Positions 34,657 to 44,704 of a stretch of DNA of 64,000 bases are shown in pieces. The stretch is from Strongylocentrotus purpuratus (lineage: Eukaryota > Echinodermata > Echinoidea > Camarodonta > Strongylocentrotidae), in NCBI RefSeq assembly GCF_000002235.5, contig NW_022145611.1:17333633-17397632 (forward strand). Reading direction: 5' to 3'. Under the pieces are notes generated by a model that had not been told where the DNA came from, searched no databases, and worked only from the letters and a program-made list of their open reading frames with translations. How positions within the stretch are numbered: the first letter of the stretch is position 1; every line of letters starts with the position of its first letter. The translations under genes and the position numbers were made by a program.

Positions 34657-37600
34657 CTACGTGCCTGCGGTCAGATGAACATCTTTTGATACCTTGTTCG
34701 TCCCCGGAAACTCATGGGTTGAAGGCAAATTACGGTCAGATAAGCATTCAGGGGCCCGCCTCAGGGCCCTGGTGGAGTCGAGGGTGCGGAAACCCCTGAA
34801 TTTCAGGGGTTTCAGGCATTTGATTACGGTCAGATGAACATATTTTTATACCTTATTTGTGAAACTGGCAGGATACTGATTGGCCTGAGGTCCAGCGGGC
34901 GGAGCCCCCAGAAGCCCATGGGTTTAAAGCATTACATTACCGTCAGATTAGCATCCAGTGGGGTCCAGGGGCAGAGCCCCCGGAAGCTCAGGGGTTTAAG
35001 CATTTGATTACAGTCAGATGAACATATTTTTATACTTATTTGTGACACTGGCAGGACACTGATTGGTCCAGCGGGCGGAGCCCCCAGAAGATCAAGGGTT
35101 TTAGGCACTAAATTGCAGTCAGATGAGTATCAAGAGGCCTGCCAAAGGGCCCTTGGTTGGGTCCCAGGGGCAGAGCCCTCGGAAGCTCAGGGGTCTTAGG
35201 CGTTTAATTACGATCAGATGAGCAATTTTTGATACCTTATTTTGTTGAGAAACTGGTAGTTAACTATTTTTTCTTTCTTGCTCTCTTTCTTTCTATTTCT
35301 CTTTAAAATGCTTTTCAAAAAAAAATTGGGGGGGGGGGGGAGCTGGAGGGGGGGGGGAGTTTCTCCCTTTGACGTTTCATTGAATTATTAGAGAAAGAAG
35401 ATGATTCGTTGTACCGTTCTTGACTCTTTATCCTTTTCTGAATTCCAAGGGAAGCGCGGAAGCTTAGACGTTTTTAATAAATTATTAGGGAAAGAAGACG
35501 ATTCGTCTCGATCTCGACTACAGGTATTATCCTTTTCTGAACTCAATTCACACCCCTCCCGCGCGATGGGCGGAAGCTATGACGTTTTAATTAAAACGTA
35601 TGGGAAAGAAGACGATTCTTTGTACCATTATCTCGACTCTTAATCCTTTTCTGATTTAATTCCAGACCCTCCTCCCGAGAAAAATCCAAGTTTTTCACTG
35701 ATTAAAAAACTGTGAAAACGCACCAAAAAAGGTCACAACGCGAAGTAAAGATGTTGAACCAACGATGGGTAAACAAAACTTCCCGATATTGATTGGTTCA
35801 AATAAAAAGGATGGATTGAAAAATTAAGCCTAAGTCATTACGGTTTTTGTGCCAAACGTTTCAGTCATTTGGATGAAGACATTCTTTCATATCTCCGTAT
35901 CGGCAATTAAGTCACGCCAATTAATTTAGAAGTTCCATAGTGGAAATTAAGTCTCGCCAATAATTATTGTTTTAGATCTCCGTAGGGGCAACAAAGTCTT
36001 GCCGATTATCATTGTTTTAGATCTCCGTAGGGGCAACAAAGCCTTGCTGATAATTATTGTTTTTAGAGCTCCGTAGGGGCAACAAAACCTTCCAGTAATT
36101 ATTGTTTTCAGAGCTCCGGAGGGGCAACAAAACCTTGCCGACTATTATTGTTTTTAGAGCTCCGGAGGGGCAACAAAACCTTCCGGTAATTATTGTTTTT
36201 AGAGCTCCGTAGGGGCAACAAAACCTTCCGGTAATTATTGTTTTCAGAGCTCCGTACGGGCAACAAAACCTTCCAGTAATTATTGTTTTCAGAGCTCCGG
36301 AGGGGCAACAAAACCTTCCGATAATTACTGTTTTTAGAGCCTCGGAGGGGCAACAAAACCTTGCCGACTATCATTGTTTCTAGAGTTCCGGAGGGGCAAC
36401 AAAACCTTCCGGTAATTATTGTTTTTAGAGCTCCGTAGGGGCAACAAAACCTTCCGGTAATTATTGTTTTTAGAGCTCCGGAGGGGCAACAAAACCTTGC
36501 CGACTATCATTGTGTTTAGAGCTCCGGAGGGGCAACAAAACCTTGCCGATAAATATTGTTTTTAGAGCTCCGGAGGGGCAACAAAACCTTGCCGACTATT
36601 ATTGTTTTTAGAGCTACGGAGGGGCAACAAAACCTTGCCGACTATCATTGTTTTTAGAGCTCCGGAGGGGCAACAAAACCTTCCGGTAATTATTGTTTTT
36701 AGAGCTCCGGAGGGGCAACAAAACCTTGCCGACTACCATTGTTTTTAGAGCTCCGGAGGGGCAACAAAACCTTGCCGACTATCATTGTTTTTAGAGCTCT
36801 GTATGGGCAACAAAACCTTTTTGAACATTACAAGTCGGGTTGGCTTACGATGACTATAATGTCGGCAAAACTTTTGTGGATTAAATATTGTGGCCGTAAA
36901 CGGTTTGATTTTGAAAAGGGCATTCCGGCCAATGAGAGGGGCATGGCGGCAAATTGCCGATTGCCGGTGGGTAATTCGAGCCCTGTATGTATGCATCTAT
37001 TCTTGTCTGTATTGAACCAGCAGTGGACTAGGATGACAATGCCACTGCCTTTCTTTAAACCCCAAATTGTAAAAGTATGTAATGTCTCATACTCTCATTG
37101 TAAGTATAATTCAATTATATCTGCTTCCTACATCACCTTCTAAACACCCCCATTTTAGAAAGATGGATGAGACTGCAGAATGGAGAAGAGTATAAACTGT
37201 CACCACATTACAATAAATAGCCTTTTCTGCCAGACACCAGGGGATAGTTTCACAAAGACTAAGTTTTACCTTAACTTAACTTGGAATTAACTATTGCAGG
37301 ACGTTCATACCACTAGTTCCTCTAAACCATTCCTGGCATTGGTTTCTCAAGGGACATACAAATCATGGTCACAAATCTACATAATTTCTTTTTTGATAGT
37401 TCTTTATTGCAAGAGAAAAAATTATGATTATAATTGAGAGATCAATGGTGAGAGCATACAGTGGCATGAACAGCCTGCCATAGTTAAGTCCAACTTAAAG
37501 TCGATCTTAGTCTTTGTGAAACACTACCCTGATGTACTAACTTGTTATTCCTCCATCCATGCTGAGAGAGTTTGTCCTCTCATTGTCAATGTCCAAGCCA

Positions 37601-40600
37601 GCATCCTTCATAGATTGCTCAAAGGAGAGGGGCTCTTTTTTGCCTCCATCAGTTGAGTCCTACAAGAGAACAGTAAAATTGTCATAAAATGAAGACAGCA
37701 AGCAAGGTTTAATGCAATACACAAAGTGAAAATTAGTGTTACGTTGAAGGTGCTGTACCTTATGAAGTGACAAATGTCAGGTTACAAAGAAGAGAGAAAG
37801 TGTATAGTTAATATATACATGTTTAGAGAAACGGAAGGAATGAGGAAAGAGATAATTAGAAAGAGAGGTGAAGAAATGAAAATTAGAGACAGAATACATA
37901 AGTAGATTCATGTATACAGAGAGAGAGAGAGACAGAGACAGATAGCAAGAGAGAGAGAAAAAAAGAGAGAGAGAAAAGAGAGAGAAAAGAGAGAGGAAAG
38001 AGAGAAAAAGAGAGAGAGAGAGAGAGATAGATAGACAGAAACAGAAAGACAAAGATGGAGGAGTTGAGAGGGTACAATGTACAAAGTATACACACACAGA
38101 ATAGTAAATTCAATGACCTATGTCATCATTATCACATGTGAAAACCTTGTTAATATTAAGCACTAGATACAATCATATCTACCACAATAAGTGGTATCAT
38201 TGGTACTACTTCAATAGATCTAATACTAGGACATAGCATGATCTGCAAGGCAAAGTTCAAGTGAGAGCAATCACAGGATTTGCACAGTACTTACAGTTGG
38301 TGGAGACAATGGTTTATCGTCAAAGAAATTTCTCCTTTTTCCAGGTTTTTCATTCCAGTAATCATCATCCATTTCATCAGTCATATCCTTTCCCCTCTGT
38401 CCACGGAAGTCGAGAAGATAAAAATAATCAACTGTTACTTAAGGGAAAAAAACATTCATTCTCATTTATGATGAATTTAACCTTTTCATTTTTTGGGCCT
38501 GCAAATGGGACATAGTACCTTTAATCTGGGCATGCAAGTAAAAAACAACATTATAATATTGTCTATTTATCACACAAATCAAAATATAGTGGCAAGAGAT
38601 GAAAAGCGAAATAAATCGGGAAAAGTATTCTAGTGCAGAAATTGAACAGCAAAGACGTTGTTATAGTAGATCCAGCAACCAAGCAAGGTGGCAGTGTAGG
38701 AAGGTGGTGAGTTCATATGAGAAATATATAGCCTCAGGAGTTGAGAAGAATGCAAGAGTCTTCTGGTCATATGTAAACTAAAAAATAGCAACTCAGGAAA
38801 GTGTCTGTAATTTAACCAAACCTGATGGGCATAAAACAGAAACGGATCAGGAAAAGGCTGAGGTTTTGCAAGATTTCTTCTCTTCAGTTTTCACGAAGGA
38901 AGATTTACAAGATATCCCTTTCCCTTCAGATGTTGAATATGACACTCCACTAGACGACATACAGATTACGTCAGGAGATGTGTTTGATCTACTGCGTAGA
39001 CTACTAGACTTAAGCCTAATAAATCTCCGGGGCCTGACAATATACATCCCCATCTACTTAAAGAACTAGCAGATGTGTTAGCTCTACCAATTTCTTTGCT
39101 GTTCCAAAAGAGTCTTGAAAGTAAACAGTTACCCCAGGACTGGAAATCTGCAAATGTTACCCCGATTTTCAAGAAAGGTAACAAAGGTGATAGTAAAAAT
39201 TATAGGCAAGTTAAGTCTAACAAGCATTATTTGTAAAATGATGGAGAATCTGGTGCGTAAGCAATTGCTTGACCATCTCATGATGAATGACTTGATTTCA
39301 GTTCACCAGCAAGGGTTTGTAGTTAATCGTTCTTGCATCACAAATCTTTTAGAGGTGTTGGACCAGTGGACACAGATTTTGGATGATGGAGGCACAGAAG
39401 ATGCGATAAATTTAGACTTCGATACGGTGCCTCACCACCGGCTGCTTCTCAAATTAGAATCGTATGGAGTTCATGGGAATGAACTTGCATGGTTAGAGTC
39501 TTTTCTGAGTGGACGGCAGCAAAGAGTAGAAATTAAGAGGCAAGCAGTCTAAGTGGGGCAAAGTCCTGAGTGGAGTGCCGCAGGGCAGTGTGTTGGGTCC
39601 GTGTTTATTTTTTTGCTATTTGTAAATGACCTTCCAAAAGTTGTCAACTCAAATATTTCAATGTTTGCAGACGTACAAAATTGTATGTCCGTGCTGATAC
39701 TGCAGATTTAAGAAAGCAACTTCAGAGGATCTGTCATGGATGGAAGAATGGGCTGAGAAATGGCAGCTTTGCTTTCATCCTGATAAGTGTACTGTTTTAA
39801 GGCTTGGAAAGTTACCAGCAGAAGCCTCTACAGGCTATTGTATGAAAAAGGGGACAGACTCTGTAACACTATCTGTTACAAAAGTAGAAAAGGACCTCGG
39901 TGTCCTTGTAGATTCACAACTATCATTTAAAGATCACGTTTCCCAAACAGTTCTCAAGGCAAATCGAGTACTTGGAGTTATCCGTAGGACATTTATGTAC
40001 CTCAATACTGATACTATGCTGTTTTTGTTTAAAGGCCTTGTTAGGCCCATTTTAGAATACGGACAGGCTGCATGGTCCCCATACAGATTAGGAGAACAGA
40101 TGTTGGAAAGCGTACAAAGACGTGCAACAAAGATTATTCCTGGCCTTAGAAATTTGTCATACCAGGAGCACTTGACCAAACTCAAACTACCAACTCTCGT
40201 TCATAGGCGTAGAAGGGGGGACATGATCGATGTGTATAAGTACGTGAATGGCTTGTACACTGTGCAAGAGAACTCGAGGTCACTCCAGAAAACTTGAAAA
40301 GAAATATTCAAGGCTAGATATAAGAAAATACTTTTTTAGCAATAGAGTTGTGTAACTGTGTAATGGTCTCCCAGAAAACGTTGTGGCAGCTGGGTTGGTA
40401 AACTCATTTAAGAATAGACTTGATAGTCAGTGGTCAAAGATAGGCACATTCATGGGGCACTAGAGGGCGCTTTGCGCGCGTACGAAAATCTGAATGGCCT
40501 TGCTGCGGTGGGTCGGCAATAATCAGCCCAAAACTTGGATATGGGAGGGTGGAAGGATATATCTTTTTTATAATGTTATCTGGTCTTACCCTTAACCATC

Positions 40601-42173
40601 CTATGTTTAATCTATGTAGAAATAACATGCGAGTACGATAAGAGAAACATCGGGCCCATTACTGATGCAACTTTTAAAATATTAGCCTAGAAATGACCAC
40701 CAAACGGAAAAAATTGACATTTTTTCCCGACAAATCTTCATAAAATCTGATTTATAAACAAGTCACATCTAGGTACACTAATACAAATACGATTTTCTGA
40801 AAATTCAGGTATTATTTTTTAAGTTTCTTTCAAGTATATTTCTGCGCATTGCAGCGCCAATGTTCTTCACTGCTTCAAAATCACCCTTGAATTTTTTTTT
40901 TTGCAACGAATTTGTTAGAGGTCCGCGAGTGTTCCCCGTTCCTTGCGTGTTGAAAGTTTGGTAATACATAGTTTACATTGACTCGCGCACGAAAAATGGT
41001 CGAAAACAAAATGTCAAATGAAGAAATAAACAAGCTTTTGTATAGTTATAAGAGTTCTACCGAGGTTTCTTTGTTGATTTAATTTATTATATAGTCTCAA
41101 TTAGAATTCAGAATTATCTCACTGAAAAGTTAAGAAACCGACGATGTTCTCGATCGTAGTTATTTTCATTTTGCCAGCAGCCGATCTAGCGTTGTTTGGG
41201 CAAAAAGCTAGGCCGCTGCCTTCCCACCTCGAACCTTTCCGAATCCCGCTAAAATGGCGCTCTGCGGAGCTCCGAAGCTGCGTTGGTATCGCTGCAAACT
41301 CTCAGCCGGCCAGCTCCCCACGACGGACCATTCGCGGTATGGCGAGAGTGTGTGTGTGAGGTATGATTTTGGATTCGAGAACGCACGTAATGCAACCGCG
41401 CGCGTCATTTTCAGCTGTCGAATGTATACGACCAATTTTACATGTACGATTTTTAGTACAGATACTTGGTCAGTTTTCTTCTTATATCTTTGGTTTTACA
41501 ACATTTAAAAATATAATTTCTTCAAATTTGCTCCTGACTCGGTTCAGACTAATTGTGTGATGTGTTTTCAAGTCAATTTTTTGAATATATTTTTTTACAT
41601 GAATTTGCCTATCAAAGAATGTAAGCCTTTTGTATGAGCCGGTCTAGGTGTTGTCTATTGTCTCATGTTAATTACACAACCTCCTCCCTCCACAAATAGC
41701 AGTAACCATGGAAGAATCCTGGATCGATGAACAGGCTTAGACCTACAACATCGTGTATTAAAGTAAAGTAAAGTATGAGAGGAAGACAATTTTTTATAGT
41801 TTACTTTTTATTTCCACTTTTAATTCAACTTTTTCAAGAAAGATAAAAGTTGTATTTATCAAAGAGACTGATTTTTTCCTTCATTTTACAAAATATTTTT
41901 TATCATAAACTAGAAAATGTACAAGCTTTCTTATCTGTTAACGTCTCTAAAAGTCTGTTAAAACAATTCTATCATTGCGATGACGACCAAGATTAAGAAT
42001 AGATGGGAATATCATGATGTTCTTCCTTATTCAGATACAGCATGAAAATCATGGGATGGGACCGAGCACAAAATAATAACAAAATCAGACGGTCACTCCC
42101 TCTTTCATTTTGTATAATACCGCAAGATGGGAATGATTGTTTTTCTTAGAATACTCACCGATGCTTGTGCCAT
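24663..42173 (-). CDS. VIPAS39: VIPAS39 / SPE-39 (VPS33B-interacting protein), 16 exons seen
   Basis: Binds VPS33B to form the CHEVI complex for endolysosomal and apical trafficking. Minus-strand exons: 42173-42159, 38396-38295, 37659-37542, 33257-32971, 31568-31485, 30981-30899, 30655-30494, 29748-29609, 29348-29321, 28705-28632, 28125-28035, 27494-27363, 26505-26374, 25880-25794, 25371-25180, 24683-24663 (stop 24665-24663). From the fourth exon on all phases agree. Key matches to the human protein as remembered: MTDEMDDDYWNEKPGK near the start, AAIGYHDGNAIVA (human AVSMHDGNVITAV), FPRKTSLYFQPVITTLFY (human HPRKASILNMPLVTTLFY), LSDKQYLFQALLARSKL, and the end HKWKN (human IRWKN). The C-terminal half is the Vps16_C-type helical region. 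The third exon ends in phase 1 but the fourth opens in phase 2, so one exon between them is missing from this model. Intron 1 contains an antisense LINE. Confidence 0.95.
27720..27969. mobile_element. Composite foldback MITE, TATGGGGC(A/G)TTGCAAGAAAGTTG termini
   Basis: The left end at 27720 and right end at 27969 are inverted copies. The same TIR also appears inverted internally at 27779-27797 and again at 27879-27892, so the element is two small foldbacks joined by a 80-bp spacer. It lies in the VIPAS39 intron between 27494 and 28035. No ORF. Confidence 0.8.
28237..28400 (+). repeat. GGT/GTG-rich microsatellite
   Basis: Degenerate GGTAGTGGT / GATGATGGT units in a VIPAS39 intron. The His- and Thr-rich ORFs on the minus strand are its translation. 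Confidence 0.85.
28762..29142 (+). repeat. Recent 191-bp tandem duplication
   Basis: AGAAAGGTAAAACCATGTC begins at 28762 and again at 28953. The two copies agree over almost their whole length with only a handful of differences. It lies in the VIPAS39 intron between 28705 and 29321. Confidence 0.92.
29823..30440 (+). repeat. (CAT)n microsatellite cluster
   Basis: The dense part is 29823-30110, where the strands translate as polyIle or polyMet. Interrupted units continue to about 30440. It lies in a VIPAS39 intron. Confidence 0.9.
31320..31464. mobile_element. MITE, GTTTCACAAAG family (copy 1)
   Basis: GTTTCACAAAGCTT near 31325 is inverted at 31447-31463 (GTTTTGTGAAACACCCC). Inner arms also pair (GACAAATGACA against TGTCACTGATGAC). 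About 145 bp. It shares its terminal motif with the element at 37240-37530. Confidence 0.75.
32296..32694. mobile_element. MITE with TTAA borders, AGGTAAAGACCAG termini
   Basis: TTAA at 32296-32299 is followed by AGGTAAAGACCAG; CTGGTCTTTATCT precedes TTAA at 32691-32694. A TTAA target duplication and these ends fit a Kolobok- or piggyBac-like non-autonomous element (inference). No ORF. It lies in a VIPAS39 intron. Confidence 0.8.
32971..33257 (-). CDS. VIPAS39: VIPAS39 exon 4: Ser/Pro-rich linker exon
   Basis: Acceptor TTTCTTCAG and donor CTAG|GTAACT. The open frame reads IQHREKPRSQLQQWII, then SSTPKYSLGSNSVPVV and a Ser/Thr-rich tract (SSATSSTTSSPAATG) ending HRRSASATLG. Low-complexity serine-rich sequence at this place is also seen in the vertebrate protein. 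The exit phase 1 fits the next exon at 31568, but the entry needs phase 2 while the preceding known exon ends in phase 1. Confidence 0.8.
33640..34260 (+). repeat. Poly-G/poly-C block with a 176-bp duplication
   Basis: Contains a G run of about 47 nt (about 33789-33835), the GGCGGATCCAGGATTTC core at 33687, and two copies of a block starting GGTCTCGAAATTTGAAAA at 33861 and 34037, each ending with TTTAGATCAGCCATTGGCAT. The proline- and glycine-only ORFs are artefacts. Base count in the runs is probably unreliable. Confidence 0.8.
34270..35660 (+). repeat. Two interleaved degenerate repeat families
   Basis: Family A: GGAAGCTTTTACGTTTCATT plus AGAGAAAGAAGACGATTCGTT and TTGTACCGTT, seen near 34285, 34408, 35365, 35456 and 35570. 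Family B (34660-35240): GGGGCAGAGCCCCCGGAAGC, then CAGGGGTTT and TACGGTCAGATGAACAT, three to four copies about 150 bp apart. A poly-C tract of about 80 nt lies at 34573-34654. Confidence 0.75.
35925..36822 (+). repeat. 45-bp minisatellite, about 20 copies
   Basis: The unit is AGCTCCG(G/T)AGGGGCAACA then AAACCTT with one of two endings: CCGGTAATTATTG or GCCGACTATCATTG, then TTTTTAG. The early copies are more diverged. As 45 is a multiple of 3, the minus strand stays open with a 15-residue repeat (KVLLPLRSSENNNYR). It lies in VIPAS39 intron sequence between 33257 and 37542. Confidence 0.95.
37240..37530. mobile_element. MITE, GTTTCACAAAG family (copy 2)
   Basis: GGGATAGTTTCACAAAGACTAAG at the left is inverted at the right (CTTAGTCTTTGTGAAACACTACCCT). 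The inner arms AAGTT.TACCTTAACTTAACTT and AAGTCCAACTTAAAG also pair. About 290 bp, no ORF. Confidence 0.82.
37917..38040 (+). repeat. (GA)n microsatellite, interrupted
   Basis: Purine-only tract of GA and GAAA units in the VIPAS39 intron between exons 2 and 3. The Ser/Leu-rich minus ORFs are artefacts. Confidence 0.92.
38472..38524 (-). mobile_element. Solo end of a TTAA-bordered element
   Basis: GGGCCTGCAAATGGGACAT then AGTACCTTTAA ending at 38524. It is the reverse complement of the sequence at 44442-44492, so two unlinked ends of one TIR family lie in opposite orientation 6 kb apart. Confidence 0.7.
38599..40470 (+). mobile_element. LINE (non-LTR retrotransposon), CR1/L2-like, 5'-truncated and decayed
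   Basis: Reverse-transcriptase blocks in order on the plus strand: a linker (FWSYVN, EVLQDFFSSVFTKED), ALPISLLFQKSLESKQLPQ then DWKSANVTPIFKKGNKGD (RT motif 1), HQQGFVVNRSCITNLLEVLD, the Leu-rich VPHHRLLLKLESYGVHG, and WAEKWQLCFHPDKC, LGVLVDSQLSFKDHV, then RGDMIDVYKYVNGLYT. The 3' part ends with VNSFKNRLDSQWSKIG. No endonuclease domain is present. There are several frame changes and a stop, and the catalytic FADD box at about 39668 is broken. The clade is by recall of the C-terminal pattern. It is antisense to VIPAS39 in its first intron. Confidence 0.88.
41150..41360 (+). other. CpG-rich orphan patch, possible first exon/promoter
   Basis: Unusually CpG-dense for this window. It contains AAAATGGCGC, a YY1-type site with an in-frame ATG at 41253 giving 36 codons (MALCGAPKLRWYRCKLSAGQ ...) to a possible donor at GTGAG|GTATGA. 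No continuing exon was found on the plus strand. It lies in VIPAS39 intron 1, so it could be an alternative promoter, the start of a nested gene or a fragment of a repeat. Confidence 0.35.
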
Positions 42174-42400
42174 TTTAGTCAGAATGGATTCACTACATCC
42201 GGAAAACAAGACAATTGCAAATGTATTAAGTTGATAGTGCAGTGATACGGCACTTTTCAGTTCACAGCAGCAGGATTATGTACCGGTCATCAATGCATAA
42301 CATGCATTTCACACACGGCGGATCTTGGATGCACAATGTGGGTGTTGGCTGTCGAGTCTCGCTCAGCTCCCCATTGAGCAAACACAATCATAATCAATCA
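42174..42400 (-). promoter_or_regulatory. VIPAS39 5' UTR and promoter region
   Basis: Directly upstream of the VIPAS39 ATG (42173-42171). The first exon encodes only MAQAS before a GTGAGT donor. Apart from CCGGAAA (an ETS-like core near 42200) no strong elements are seen. Confidence 0.4.
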
Positions 42401-43419
42401 ACGTATTTTGACAAGTTTTATGCTAAATACTAGAAAACTGTGATATTTTCGTGTAAGCTATTTAAATAACTATTCAATTAATAGTAAGATTTTGCCTGAC
42501 AACCCCTTTTTTTTCTCGGAAAGTCACGACACTAGTATTCCAACTACACTATAATTCACTATAATTATACTCTATATCAAAGGTACGGCCTCCTCTAATT
42601 CCCTGCTAGTTATGCCAAAAAAAAGAAAAGAATTGTAATTCATAAAACTTGCACAACTCATAAGTGTTGGTTCATAGCCCTTTCAGTACCAAAACTAAAC
42701 CTCAGCTTTCTAGCTTTCTGCTCCAAATTTCATTAAAAATGAATGGCAATTTTTCAAATCAAGCAATTATTACTTGTCAGAACAATTCATTGATGATGAA
42801 TGGGCGTGAAGTTCGACACAAAATATTAACTTCAGTTGATTGTTCCCAGGAAAAAAAAATATACATACACCATTCCATTAATTACTTTATTTTATCTCCT
42901 ATATCAACTCTAGATGGTGCTAGACATAAAAAGCGCCAGCTAGCTCCATACTGAGGAAAGGCGCGGGGGGGGGGGGGGGTATATACATTCAAATACATTA
43001 ATATGACATTCCACCCATTAAGGTCTGTGTACTACAATCGTTTTTATTTCAAATATTTTGTGGATAATACAGATAATATTGGTAATATTGGCTCACTTGT
43101 GGCCCAGATTGTGATTTACAGTTATTACAAACTGTTGTAAAAAAAAATTGATCATTACCTGTCTGCATGTATGTCTTTTCTGAAAGCTTTGACCAAGGGC
43201 CCCAGGTATATGTTATTGAAAAACAAATATAGTTTCCATGCATTATTTGACTTTTCCCCCTCTCTCTTTTAGTTAGGCTAGATTACTCCTCGATGTATAT
43301 TCAAAGAATTTAATGAATATCCATGTTCTTTTTTGACAAAAATGATGAACTAATCACTTGCCATTTTTGCTATAAAACGTAGCAACAATACTGTATTTTC
43401 AAGTTTTTCCAAAAACTGC

Positions 43420-44150
43420 TTTCAGAGCCCCCTTTTGTAAACAAAGGGGATCAATAAAGTTGTGAGGGAAATTTGGGACTTTCATGGCGAGGAAACAAAG
43501 AAGATTGAAAATGTTCATTTTGGGCAATTTTGTTGGATAAATTCCATTTCTAACAAAGAGTGGCGATTTTCGATTTTTTGTTTTTTCCCTCCCCAAATTT
43601 GCCTTAAAGCCCCATTTGGAAATAATCAGGGATCAACAGACAATTTCTTGATGAGAAAACAGAGAGGCCGATTGATTTTTTTTTTTTTTTTCGGCTCAAA
43701 TGATAAACTAAACCCCAGGCCATTTTTGCCAAAGAGTGGCGATTTTATTTATCCCAAATTTGCCTAAACGCCCCTTTTGGGAACAAACGGGGATCAATAC
43801 AATTCTGAGGACAATTTGGGAATTTCATGATGAGAAAACAAAGAACATTGAATTTTTCGTTTTTTTTTTAGCAAAAATGATAAACTAACCTCTTGCCATT
43901 TTTGGCAAATAGTGGCAATTTTTGAATATCTTAATATTTGCCCCAACAAACGGGGATCAATATATTAACTCTGAGGACAATTTGGGCCTTTCATGATGAA
44001 AAAACGGAGAGGATTGACAATTTTCATTTTCCGGCAATTTTAGGCGATTTTCGAATATTCAAATATTTGCCCTAACATCCTTTTTGGGAACAGGCGGGGA
44101 TCTATATAAATCTGAGGGCATATTGGAAAATTCATGATGAGAAAACTTAC
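43420..44150 (+). repeat. Degenerate tandem array, five copies of about 160 bp
   Basis: The motif GGGGATCAAT occurs at 43447, 43628, 43788, 43943 and (as GGGGATCTAT) 44096. Each copy carries CCCCTTTTGGGAAC before it, a GAGGACAATTTGGG block, TTCATGATGAGAAAAC and a final GCCATTTTTGGC.AA.AGTGGCGATTTT. The copies are strongly diverged, so the array is old. Confidence 0.85.
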
Positions 44151-44159
44151 GACCTCTTA

Positions 44160-44660
44160 CCACTTCTGATAATTAAGTGACCCCTTCACCGATGATAATT
44201 GCCCCTATTCAAATCTAAGAGGTACCCATTTTACTTTAACGAATGCCCTTTTCTTTTGTAATAAGTGCCCCTTATCATTTTTGATGATTGCCCCTTCTCA
44301 CCTCTCATAAGTACCCGCTTTTATTTGACACGCGCCTCCTCGTCTTTCTAATAAATGCCCCTTTTCCTTCTGATAAAATAATGCACCCCTTTCAAAAATA
44401 AGAGCCACTTTCCTTCTCATAAATGCCCCTTTTTCACACGTTTAAAGGTACTATGTCCCATTTGCAGGCCAAAAAATGAAAAGGTTAAATTCCAACAGCA
44501 TTTGAAAGATAATACTAATTCAGAACTTCTCTCAAAACCGTCTCATAATTATAGGTGCCCCTTTTCTTTCGACAAGTGCCCATTTTCCTTTGTAATCATT
44601 CTTTACAAGTGTTTTTATTCTTCTCAGGTGAGTGCCCCTTTTTCAGGTATACAAGAAAAG
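44160..44660 (+). repeat. Short-period array of AAGTGCCCCTTTTC units
   Basis: About 12 copies of a degenerate unit of about 30 bp, (T/A)A(A/T)AAGTGCCCCTTTTCNTTT. A piece of the TTAA element (44442-44492) is inserted in it. Related short GGGCAC units occur at 33550-33605. Confidence 0.7.
44442..44492 (+). mobile_element. Solo end of a TTAA-bordered element
   Basis: TTAAAGGTACTATGTCCC then ATTTGCAGGCC and AAAAAATGAAAAGG, the reverse complement of 38472-38524. Only about 50 bp of the element is left. Confidence 0.7.
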
Positions 44661-44704
44661 CCCCTTACCATATCTGATAAGTGACCCTTTACCTCTTTAT
44701 TTGC

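Noticed and set aside
33643-34799. Gly-rich and Pro-rich ORFs
   Set aside because: Homopolymer G and C runs; run lengths are also unreliable.
36108-36996. Repeat protein KVLLPLRSSENNNYR on the minus strand
   Set aside because: No start context, no splice sites and the frame exists only because the minisatellite unit is 45 bp. Kept as a repeat, not a gene.
37777-38113. Ser/Leu-rich membrane-like ORFs on the minus strand
   Set aside because: GA microsatellite translated; inside a VIPAS39 intron.
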